Positions 1 through 6,747 of a stretch of 64,000 nt of DNA are shown one piece after another; the first letter of the stretch is position 1; each line of letters begins with the position of its first letter. The notes beneath the pieces are model-generated. The model was not told the origin of the DNA. It saw only the letters and a list, made by a program, of their open reading frames with translations, and did not search any database. Origin of the DNA: Bacillus piscicola (lineage in GTDB: Bacteria > Bacillota > Bacilli > Bacillales > Marinococcaceae). A program made the translations under genes and the position numbers. The stretch covers positions 1 through 64,000 of the forward strand of contig NZ_JAJJJF010000007.1 of NCBI RefSeq assembly GCF_022458745.1. The letters run 5' to 3'.

Positions 1-89
1 ATTGCATTGTCACAATACAGGTTTTAACGTGATTGTATCAAACTTTATTACAAAGCCATCCTGCGTCCATGTAAGTTTTTAGAGACATA

Positions 90-120
90 GAAAAAACCGC
101 CAATTAACGATTAGCGGTTT
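90..120 (-). terminator. Rho-independent terminator after the doc-like pseudogene
   Basis: Inverted repeat AAACCGC/GCGGTTT (94-100 and 114-120). On the minus strand it is followed by a run of T. It sits about 50 bp past the toxin stop codon and ends the toxin-antitoxin transcript. Confidence 0.8.
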
Positions 121-169
121 CGATACTTAACATGTTTTTAAGTTTTCTAGAATCTTGTATGGCCATTTC

Positions 170-592
170 TTACGATTCGTTAATCGGTTGTATGCATTTC
201 TCCAACTCAGCTGCCAAATAATGAATACAATCATTTTCCCTAAACCGTTCATCTTTCGCAACATGCACCGTGAAATCCTCGGCTGTTTCTTCTTCCATCG
301 TTAATTCCCATCCATTTATATTCAAGAAAGTTTCCAATACCGTAAGACCGGTACGCTTGTTTCCGTTATGAAAGATATGTCCCGCCACGATAGAACGAAC
401 ATAGCAACACGCTTTTTCAAGCACGGTGGGAAACTGCTCGGTCCCAAAATAATCCGTCTTGGGTCGATCCAACATTAGTTCAAATTTCTCGCGACTTTTA
501 ATTCCTGCCTAGTCACTATCTTCATGTAACTCCATTAATGTATAATGGGTAATTTCAATTTCCTCTCCTGTTAAATAGGTTACATCAATGAT
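170..592 (-). pseudogene. doc: Doc-like (Fic fold) toxin interrupted by an amber codon
   Basis: The minus-strand frame encodes a Doc/death-on-curing protein. Its last 101 residues (from 475) hold the Fic-type core HIFHNGNKRTG, where the His and the Asn/Lys/Arg residues form the active site of Doc kinases and Fic AMP-transferases. Translating upstream in the same frame gives a typical Doc N-terminus (a YLTGEEIEITHYTLMELHED segment) up to about 592. A TAG codon at 511-509 splits this from the core, and no clear ATG/GTG start is visible at the 5' end. Antitoxin gene 620-901 lies 28 bp upstream, the usual antitoxin-first order. Most likely the toxin is inactivated. A shorter product could start at 475 or 535, but only the one from 475 avoids the stop. 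Confidence 0.75.
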
Positions 593-619
593 ACATCCCC
601 CATTTTTTCATTATTCCAT

Positions 620-901
620 TTATCGATGTTTTAAATTGCGAAGAGCATGATCATACTTGTTGATGGCTTTATTCATGGCAGCCAAAACCTCTGGGCGCAC
701 ATTTTTGGGTAGATGGTTTCGTTCTACTTTCTTCATAATAACTTCGCCCCTTTGTTCATCACAGGTTACTTCTATTTCATCCCCTTTATCCATCCCTAAC
801 ACATTCGCAAACTCTTTCGGTATACTGGCTGACAGACTGTTCCCTACTTTTCCTAAGCGCCGGCTATACCGTTTGTCTTGCCCTTCCCCTTTTTTTCTCA
901 C
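620..901 (-). CDS. AbrB/MazE-type (SpoVT fold) antitoxin
   Basis: A 93-residue protein. Residues ~14-60 (RRLGKVGNSLSASIPKEF, then GMDKGDEIEV) match the swapped-hairpin AbrB/MazE DNA-binding domain, with the typical hydrophobic strand, the IPKEF turn and the GD-E-V strand. The basic C-terminal ~30 residues would be the toxin-binding tail. It is followed directly by the doc-like toxin remnant, so it is the antitoxin and autorepressor of a type II module. It may persist only as a repressor now that the toxin frame carries a stop. The ATG start follows an A/T-rich upstream region. Confidence 0.8.
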   Translation of the reverse strand: MRKKGEGQDKRYSRRLGKVGNSLSASIPKEFANVLGMDKGDEIEVTCDEQRGEVIMKKVERNHLPKNVRPEVLAAMNKAINKYDHALRNLKHR

Positions 902-1022
902 CCATCATCTTCACGCTCATTTCATCATAATCTCCCGTCATTATTATACGGTAACGGTTCTTTTTATACTTGTTTATATATATATAATTAATATTGTTTA
1001 AACAATTATAACACCGTTCCCT

Positions 1023-1067
1023 AAAAAAAAAAGCATGCCCAGCACAAAATAGGTGACAGTGCTGGGC
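1023..1067 (-). terminator. Strong minus-strand terminator
   Basis: Perfect inverted repeat GCCCAGCAC/GTGCTGGGC (1037-1045, 1059-1067) followed on the minus strand by ten T residues. It lies downstream of the intron-like remnant and nagB and stops transcription before the toxin-antitoxin pair. Confidence 0.85.
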
Positions 1068-1084
1068 GTTTTGTTTTATTTCAT

Positions 1085-1345
1085 GTTTGCTTAGGCTTCC
1101 AAAGATAGCGATTGGTTGCGTTGTCGATTCCATTCGGGACTTGAACCCTAAAGCGTGCGCGCATGCCGGGCACACCACAAACAGGCTGAACATTACCCAT
1201 GTTCAGCCCCACTTATGCCAAGGGTAGAGTCATTACCTTAACGATATTGGCTGTGGACTGTATCAAGTTCCGCCGCGATAGGATGAAAAATGCTATTATT
1301 CAAAATTAGGGGGAATCCGCTCCCAGAGATTACCGTGCACGCCTG
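1085..1345 (-). mobile_element. Possible group II intron remnant (domain I fragment)
   Basis: No gene in 902-1371. Read on the minus strand, it contains GTGTGCCCGGCATG (about 1161-1174), then AGGG-TTCAA-GTCCCGAA. This resembles the conserved GUGCGCCCGGCAUG...GGGUGAAAGUCCC stretch in domain I of bacterial group II introns. A hairpin GGCTGAAC/GTTCAGCC (1183-1206) lies just 5' of it. No reverse transcriptase, domain V or 3' end is present, so it could only be a dead fragment. The identification rests on remembered consensus and is tentative; it could instead be a structured leader or unrelated DNA. Confidence 0.35.
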
Positions 1346-1371
1346 GTTCGTAGCCAGACGGCAGTTTCGTT

Positions 1372-2124
1372 TTATCCCCAATTGGCGCGCACGTCGGCGG
1401 GGATGCCGGCGAGGGCTGCTTTGTCGGCGATGATCGTGAAGTCGGGGTGTTTTTTCAAAATCGAGGCCGGTGCTTCTTCGTTGATAGCGCCGGCGATCAA
1501 GCGTGTCATGGCATCTTTTTTCCGGTCGCCGTTTGCGAGGAGAACGACTTTACGCGCTTCCATAATCGACGTGATCCCCATCGTGATCGCACGGTGCGGC
1601 ACATCTTCCAAACGGTCAAAGAAACGGGCATTGACTTCCCGGGTGTTCGCTGTCAGATCCACTACGTGCGTGCGCGTCGTAAACGGCGTCCCTGGTTCGT
1701 TAAAACCGATGTGGCCGTTTTCGCCAATTCCTAAAAGCTGCAAGTCAATGCCGCCACACTCCTGGATGAGGCGCTCATACCGTTCCGCCTCCTCGTACAA
1801 GTCCGGCGCGTCTCCTTTCGGCAGATGCGTCTGCGCTTCGGAAAGACCGAGCGGTTGATACAAATGCTCTTTCATAAAAGCATGGTAGCTCATCGGGTGA
1901 TCCGGGGAAAGTCCTTCATATTCATCTAAGTTAATCGTCGTTAACCGGGATGTATCCAATTTTCGCGTGTTGATTTTTTTGATAAGCTTTTTGTACGTGT
2001 CTTCCGGTGTACTTCCTGTGGCAAGGCCAAGTACCGCATCTGGTTTTTTTTCCACGAGCTCCGCCAGCATCTCTGATGAAAGCTCGCCTAACGTCTCTTT
2101 TCCGTCCACTTCAATCACTTTCAA
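1372..2124 (-). CDS. nagB: Glucosamine-6-phosphate deaminase
   Basis: Converts glucosamine-6-phosphate to fructose-6-phosphate and ammonia in the cytoplasm, the last step of amino-sugar catabolism. About 250 residues, the short Bacillus-type form lacking the E. coli allosteric tail. Diagnostic stretches are LGLATGSTPEDTY (phosphate loop), TTINLDEYEGL (catalytic Asp) and LLGIGENGHIGFNEPG (His of the proton relay). A start seven codons upstream exists, but the TTG at 2124 has a good GGAGAGGTGA ribosome site, so I place the start there. It follows aroK on the same strand behind a terminator, with very little room for its own promoter. No nagA or NagR-type regulator is nearby. Confidence 0.93.
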   Translation of the reverse strand: MKVIEVDGKETLGELSSEMLAELVEKKPDAVLGLATGSTPEDTYKKLIKKINTRKLDTSRLTTINLDEYEGLSPDHPMSYHAFMKEHLYQPLGLSEAQTHLPKGDAPDLYEEAERYERLIQECGGIDLQLLGIGENGHIGFNEPGTPFTTRTHVVDLTANTREVNARFFDRLEDVPHRAITMGITSIMEARKVVLLANGDRKKDAMTRLIAGAINEEAPASILKKHPDFTIIADKAALAGIPADVRANWG

Positions 2125-2160
2125 TTCTCTCACCTCTCCAATCACTTTATTCCTGAAAAG

Positions 2161-2197
2161 AAAAAGAATGAACCATGTTTTTTCTACGATGGTTCAT
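2161..2197 (-). terminator. aroK terminator
   Basis: Inverted repeat ATGAACCAT/ATGGTTCAT (2168-2176, 2189-2197) followed on the minus strand by TTCTTTTTC. A second hairpin, AGTGGTTTTT/AAAAACCACT, overlaps the aroK stop region (about 2227-2257), so two stops lie in series between aroK and nagB. Confidence 0.8.
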
Positions 2198-2245
2198 CTC
2201 CTGCATGAATCCGCCTGTTGGTATGTAGTGGTTTTTTTCACTTGC

Positions 2246-2767
2246 TTAAAAACCACTTTCCTTGTACCAGTTGATGATCGCGTCGGTTACGTCCTGCGGG
2301 GAAAGTCCGTCGGTGAGCAGCTGATAGGTACAATCGGCGTACACCCTGCTTCTTTTTTCAAAAAGCTCCCGTACTGCTTCTGTGCTCTTGTTCTGGAGAA
2401 GCGGACGGCCTTCCTTTAATTCTTCCGAACGCGCGAGCCAAGCCGGCCACGACAGTTCGAGAGCAACCACAGAGCAATCGGCTAAACAAGCGTCACGGAT
2501 CGCCGGCTGCATATACGCCCCGCCCCCAAGCGAAATGACTTTTCCGGTCGTGTTTCGGCAGTAGTCAATGGTAATGTCCCTCTCCAGCTGCCGAAACGCC
2601 TGCTCTCCCTCTTCCGCAAAAATCTCCGGGATCGTTTTGCCGCTTTCTCTCTCAATCACGTCATCCATATCGAGAAAGTCACGTCCCAGCCGCGCCGCGA
2701 GCATACGGCCAACCGTCGTCTTGCCCGTACCCATAAATCCAATTAACACAATATTTTTCTCAACCAT
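2246..2767 (-). CDS. aroK: Shikimate kinase
   Basis: Phosphorylates shikimate to shikimate-3-phosphate with ATP in the chorismate pathway. 173 residues, the normal length. P-loop GFMGTGKTT at residues 10-18; the shikimate-binding DMDDVIERESG follows near 33-43, then GEQAFRQLER and the SLGGGAYMQP glycine-rich segment; the LID contains SEELKEGRPLL. Monocistronic, with a terminator pair behind it and a 52-bp repeat array in front, so its promoter must lie in the ~140 bp between its start and the first repeat unit. Confidence 0.93.
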   Translation of the reverse strand: MVEKNIVLIGFMGTGKTTVGRMLAARLGRDFLDMDDVIERESGKTIPEIFAEEGEQAFRQLERDITIDYCRNTTGKVISLGGGAYMQPAIRDACLADCSVVALELSWPAWLARSEELKEGRPLLQNKSTEAVRELFEKRSRVYADCTYQLLTDGLSPQDVTDAIINWYKESGF

Positions 2768-2904
2768 CCGTGTGCGTACTCCTTTTTGTTTCTTTTATCG
2801 TATGAGCTAGCGGCGGCGAGGTCAAGAGGAAGTTATATGATTATGAAAAATAATTGCGGGACTGTGGTTTTCGTATTGGCGGCGTAGGGGAAGGGGCGGA
2901 CGTT

Positions 2905-3675
2905 GTCTATGGGGTCGTTATTTCTTTGATAACAGTTTTTCACGGCTTCATACGGAAGCTGTGACGTCGCTATTTTCACGACAGCGCTGTTTCATGCCTT
3001 CATAGGCCTCCTATGAAGTTGTTATTTTGACATCAACACGGTTTCGGGACTCCATACAGTCCCTATGACGCTGCTATTTTGGTACCAACACGGTTTCATG
3101 ACTTCATCCACCCTCTATGATGTTGTTATTTTCACCACAACGTAATTTCATGACCTCATCCACCCTCTATGGCGTCGCTATTTTGGTTCCCATGTTGTTT
3201 CACGACTTCATACAGCCCCTATGACGTCGCTATTTTCATCCCAGCGCGATTTCATGACTTCATACATCCTTTATGACGCTGCTATTTTGGCACCAACACG
3301 GTTTCGTGACTTCATCTGGCACCAACACGGTTTCGTGACTTCATCCACCCTCTATGATGTTGTTATTTTAACCACAACGCTATTTCATGGCTTCATACAC
3401 CCTCCATGGCGTCGCTATTTTCATCCCAGCGCGATTTCATGACTTCATACATCCTTTATGACGCTGCTATTTTGGTACCAACACGGTTTCATGACTTCAT
3501 CCACCCTCTATGATGTTGTTATTTTCACCACAGCGTAATTTCATGACCTCATCCACCCTCTATGGCGTCGCTATTTCGGTACCAACACGGTTTCGCGGCT
3601 TCATACACCTCCTATGACGTCGCTATTTTTACGTATGCGTTTTTTCATGACTTCCTTCGTCCTCACTGGCAGTGT
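2905..3675 (+). repeat. 52-bp phased repeat array A (CGACGTCAT family)
   Basis: About 14 degenerate units fill the gap between divergent aroK and the YgaP-like gene. The unit core on the plus strand is CGACTTCAT-N9-ATGACGTCG followed by YTATTTT; the remaining ~20 nt (for example CACCAACACGG) vary. A 29-nt segment beginning TGGCACCAACACGG is duplicated at about 3283-3345, one of the few places where the 52-bp register is broken. Short open frames cross the array only because unit length is not a multiple of three. I see no gene here. Confidence 0.95.
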
Positions 3676-3682
3676 GGATTAC

Positions 3683-3708
3683 GTTTTCGTTGTTATGCGA
3701 ATGGGTAC
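3683..3708 (+). promoter_or_regulatory. Sigma-B-type promoter of the YgaP-like gene
   Basis: GTTTTC (3683-3688), 14-nt spacer, GGGTAC (3703-3708), against the Bacillus sigma-B consensus GTTTAA-N12-14-GGGTAT. It lies 55 bp upstream of the start codon and immediately after the last repeat unit of array A. Confidence 0.65.
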
Positions 3709-3762
3709 ACTACAAAAAACAGGGGAACTACTGTTGAAGCTAGCTTTCGAGGAGGTAATTGG

Positions 3763-4164
3763 ATGAATATACAGGTTCCGAAAACAACGGAGCGGGTGGA
3801 GCAACATACTAAAGACGAAATCAATGAACGGATGGAGAAAGAGATCGAACAGAATATTGAATATTATCGCGATAAGAGTCCGGACATCATCAAAAACAGG
3901 ATCGATGAATTAGAAAGCGAATGGGATACAGAAAGAGTATTAGAAGCAAACGCATCTACTTTGGTACTCGCCGCGAGCGTCCTAAGTTTGAGTGTTAATA
4001 AAAAATGGAGCCTGCTGTCAGGAATAGTGGGCGGATTTTTACTGCAACACGCGATTCAGGGATGGTGCCCCCCGTTATCCATCATTCGCCGGGCAGGGGT
4101 TCGAACAGCAGCAGAAATTAACAAAGAAAAAACAGCTTTAGATGATGTCTTAAAAAATAACTAA
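3763..4164 (+). CDS. YgaP-like transmembrane domain protein (DUF2892 type)
   Basis: 133 residues. The N-terminal half (1-60) is highly charged and predicted helical (VEQHTKDEINERMEKEIEQN). Residues ~65-105 form a membrane hairpin ending in GWCPPLSIIRRAGVRT; the GWCP motif is typical of the YgaP membrane domain family. There is no rhodanese domain as in full YgaP. The start at 3763 has a good GAGGAGG ribosome site 6 nt upstream; earlier in-frame codons belong to the repeat array. A sigma-B-type promoter suggests a general-stress gene. Function unknown. Confidence 0.75.
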   Translation: MNIQVPKTTERVEQHTKDEINERMEKEIEQNIEYYRDKSPDIIKNRIDELESEWDTERVLEANASTLVLAASVLSLSVNKKWSLLSGIVGGFLLQHAIQGWCPPLSIIRRAGVRTAAEINKEKTALDDVLKNN

Positions 4165-4168
4165 CCCT

Positions 4169-4966
4169 TTATGTTTTTGCCTCTACTGGCTTGTAAGCAT
4201 TTCCTGCCCGGCGCTGGGTAGATCGGTACCATTGCAGACAAAGGATACAGATCATACCTGCATCAATGGCATCTCCGCCGTAATACATCAGCATGCCACC
4301 CGCTTTTGCCTCGTCGAAGGGCACGCCGGGAGGAGGATGTGCATACACGAATTTTGAAAGGATGCCATGACCGGCTAGGGCGAAAACCAAGACGACCGCA
4401 CGATAGAGAAAAGATACCCTATGAGGCATTGGATCCACGTAAAGCATGGAGACGGTGAACAGATAGCCGGCTAGAAAAACATGAAAATGAATGACAAGAT
4501 GGAGAAGTAGATTTTCATGCATAAGCGAATAAAGCTCTGTCGTGTATAATACCCACAGCCCTCCTATATTTAAGAGGGAGGCAACGATGGGATGTGTCGC
4601 GATTCGCGAAGGGGTGCTCCTGAGAAGACGTGTAAGGCGACGTGCTACCGGAACAGGTAGCGTTCGCAACACGAGCGTCATCGGGGCAGCCACCACCATA
4701 AGCAACGGAGCAAGCATGCCTAAAAACAAATGGCCCAGCATGTGCGCCGTAAAATGTTGATGCGCAAGATGGGCCAAGGGACCGGCAACAGACACGACAG
4801 CAAAGAGAACTCCCAGAATCCAGCAAACCGTACGGTAGATCGGCCATCTTTTAGGATGATTCGAAAAACTAACAAAAAGGATATACACAATAAGCGCGAT
4901 TACAAACGGCACGGCTAACAGCAGTTGCGGCACGATTCCAATTGTATGAGGGATATCATGATTCAT
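4169..4966 (-). CDS. ctaG: CtaG-type cytochrome c oxidase assembly membrane protein
   Basis: 265 residues with about seven membrane segments. Histidine-rich motifs (AHLAHQHFTAHMLGHLFLG near 70-88, LHLVIHFHVF near 155) are characteristic of the caa3_CtaG family, proposed to help copper delivery to cytochrome c oxidase. It overlaps the preceding DUF2243 gene by 11 nt, so the two are co-translated. No oxidase subunits are near, unlike the ctaBCDEFG operon of B. subtilis; this is a stand-alone paralogue paired with DUF2243, an arrangement seen in other bacteria. Confidence 0.85.
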   Translation of the reverse strand: MNHDIPHTIGIVPQLLLAVPFVIALIVYILFVSFSNHPKRWPIYRTVCWILGVLFAVVSVAGPLAHLAHQHFTAHMLGHLFLGMLAPLLMVVAAPMTLVLRTLPVPVARRLTRLLRSTPSRIATHPIVASLLNIGGLWVLYTTELYSLMHENLLLHLVIHFHVFLAGYLFTVSMLYVDPMPHRVSFLYRAVVLVFALAGHGILSKFVYAHPPPGVPFDEAKAGGMLMYYGGDAIDAGMICILCLQWYRSTQRRAGNAYKPVEAKT

Positions 4967-5462
4967 AGGAAGCCGTTACTCCCTGTTGTTTCTTTCTCGT
5001 ACGCCTTACTAGAAGAAGGCCAACGAGAATCATCCCCACAGCAAGAAGGTTCCATATTATGTCATACGTAATAAGGTTCTCTACGTACCGAATTTGGTGT
5101 ACGCGCAAAAGTTTGTGATGAATGATTCCATCAAATAATTGAAACCCTCCTGTACCAAGCAACACGCCTCCCCACCATCTCGTGAGCCACAACGCTTTTC
5201 GGCTTCGAAGACCAGCAAGGAGAAACAACCCCCCAATGGTCGCAAACCAGCTAAACGCATGAAAAAAACCATCTGACACTAGCCCCATCGCAGTGGTCGA
5301 CTTATCATAAAAATGATGCCAGCGTAATAGTTGATGAAAAAGGACTTCATCTAAAAAGGCAGCTAGACCAATCCCAAAAAGAAACCCAGCCCACACATTT
5401 CTCCTCGCGTCATTCGATCGATTTGCGCTAGTCGCGCTGTTATTGTCGCGATTCGTGGTCAT
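4956..5462 (-). CDS. DUF2243 membrane protein
   Basis: About 168 residues from the ATG at 5462, which has a GGAGGGAGGGG ribosome site; a start 11 codons upstream lacks one. Four predicted membrane helices with conserved-looking motifs FLDEVLFHQLLRWHHFYD and FQLFDGIIHHKLLRVHQIR, rich in His and Asp as expected for DUF2243. Function unknown; the His pairs in membrane helices and the overlap with ctaG suggest a role in metal handling or terminal oxidase assembly (inference). Confidence 0.8.
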   Translation of the reverse strand: MTTNRDNNSATSANRSNDARRNVWAGFLFGIGLAAFLDEVLFHQLLRWHHFYDKSTTAMGLVSDGFFHAFSWFATIGGLFLLAGLRSRKALWLTRWWGGVLLGTGGFQLFDGIIHHKLLRVHQIRYVENLITYDIIWNLLAVGMILVGLLLVRRTRKKQQGVTASYES

Positions 5463-5681
5463 GTGCAACCCCTCCCTCCAAAAGTAGATGATCACTAACT
5501 ATGAGGCTTTCTCTTCTTTTCGTGCAGAGATCGATTAAGACCCTTTCAGACAAAAATATCAATGAAGTAGAATCCTCATTTCCTAAAAACAATACTTCCC
5601 TTCTTCCGATTCATTTAACCTTTTCCCCTTACATTTTTAACGAACTGACAAAGCTTCACGTTCGTGGTGACTCCTGGCTTC

Positions 5682-6675
5682 CTTCAGCCTTTAAGACGTT
5701 GTTATTTTGATGTCTACGCTTTTTCATGTCTTCATCCAGTCACTATGGCGTCGTTATTTTGACGCCAGGGTTATTTCATGACCTTATACACCTCCTATGA
5801 CGTCGTTATCTTAATGCCTGCGCTAGTTCATGACTTCATCCACCCTCTATGACGTCGCTGTTTCAGCACCAATGCGGTTTCGCAACTTCATACAACCCCT
5901 ATGACGTAATTATTTTCATCCCAGCGCAATTTTATGACTTCATCCACCCTCTATGACGTCGCTATTTTCATCCCAGCGCTTTTTCACAACTTCATCCAAC
6001 CCTATGACGTCGCTATTTTCATCCCAGCGCAATTTCATGACTTCATCCACCCTCTATGACGTCGCTATTTTCATCCCAGCGCTTTTTCACGACTTCATCC
6101 ATCCTCTATGACGTCACTATTTTCATCCCAGCGCTTTTTCACGACTTCATCCAACCCCTATGACGTAATTATTTTCCTCTCAGCGCAATTTCATGACTTC
6201 ATCCACCCTCTATGACGTCACTATTTTCATCCCAGCGCTTTTTCACGACTTCATCCAACCCCTATGACGTAATTATTTTCATCCCAGCGCTTTTTCATGA
6301 CTTCATCCACCCTCTATGACGTCGCTATTTCAGTACCAGCGCGGTTTCGCGACTTCATACAACCCCTATGACGTAATTATTTTCATCCCAGCTCAATTTC
6401 ATGGCTTCATCCACCCTCTATGACGTAATTATTTTCATCCCAGCGCGATTTATGGCTTCATCCACCCTCTATGACGTCGCTATTTTCATCCCAGCGCAAT
6501 TTCATGACTTCATCCACCCTCTATGACGTCGCTATTTTCGCACCAACACAGTTTCACGACTTTATACAACCCCTATAGCGTCATTATTTTGACGCCAGGG
6601 CTATTTCATGAACTCATACACCTCCTATGACGTCGTTATTTTGACGACTGCATTGTTTCGCGACTTCATACAAAC
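5682..6675 (+). repeat. 52-bp phased repeat array B (CGACGTCAT family)
   Basis: About 19 units between DUF2243 and the MMPL gene. Successive CTATG anchors fall at 6002, 6054, 6106, 6158, 6210, 6262, 6314, 6366, 6418, 6469, 6521 and 6573: ten intervals of 52 and one of 51. The unit is CGACTTCAT-N9-ATGACGTCG, TATTTT, CATCCCAGCG, then a variable stretch ending TTTCA. In some units GACGTCG is replaced by GACGTAATT. No coding gene in 5463-6747; the +strand ORF at 5501-5710 has no family features and runs into the array. Confidence 0.95.
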
Positions 6676-6696
6676 AAAGGCTTTCCTTTTGCATGT

Positions 6697-6736
6697 AAAA
6701 ACGCTCAGATGCATGGATGCGCACCTGAGCGTTTTG
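6697..6736 (-). terminator. Terminator of the MMPL gene
   Basis: Inverted repeat AAAACGCTCAG/CTGAGCGTTTT (6698-6708, 6725-6735), T-rich on both sides, 12 bp past the MMPL stop and immediately before array B. Confidence 0.8.
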
Positions 6737-6747
6737 CTTTTTTTCTT

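Noticed and set aside
1125-1160. GGGACTTGAACCC as the T-arm of a tRNA on the minus strand
   Set aside because: No acceptor stem, anticodon arm or D-arm can be formed around it; the context fits the intron-like remnant better.
864-1193. 109-codon minus-strand frame over the intron-like remnant
   Set aside because: It overlaps the antitoxin start and a strong terminator and has no recognisable domain.
2905-3675. CRISPR array interpretation of the 52-bp repeats
   Set aside because: Repeats are degenerate, there are no unique equal-length spacers between identical repeats, and no cas genes are present.
5501-5710. 69-codon plus-strand frame upstream of array B
   Set aside because: No ribosome site or family features, and its 3' end runs into the repeat units.
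5682-6675. The GACGTC palindromes as Noc, RacA or MatP sites
   Set aside because: Noc sites (TTTCCCGGGAAA core), RacA sites (TTACGTAA) and matS (GTGAC-N3-GTCAC) do not match CGACGTCAT-N9-ATGACGTCG.
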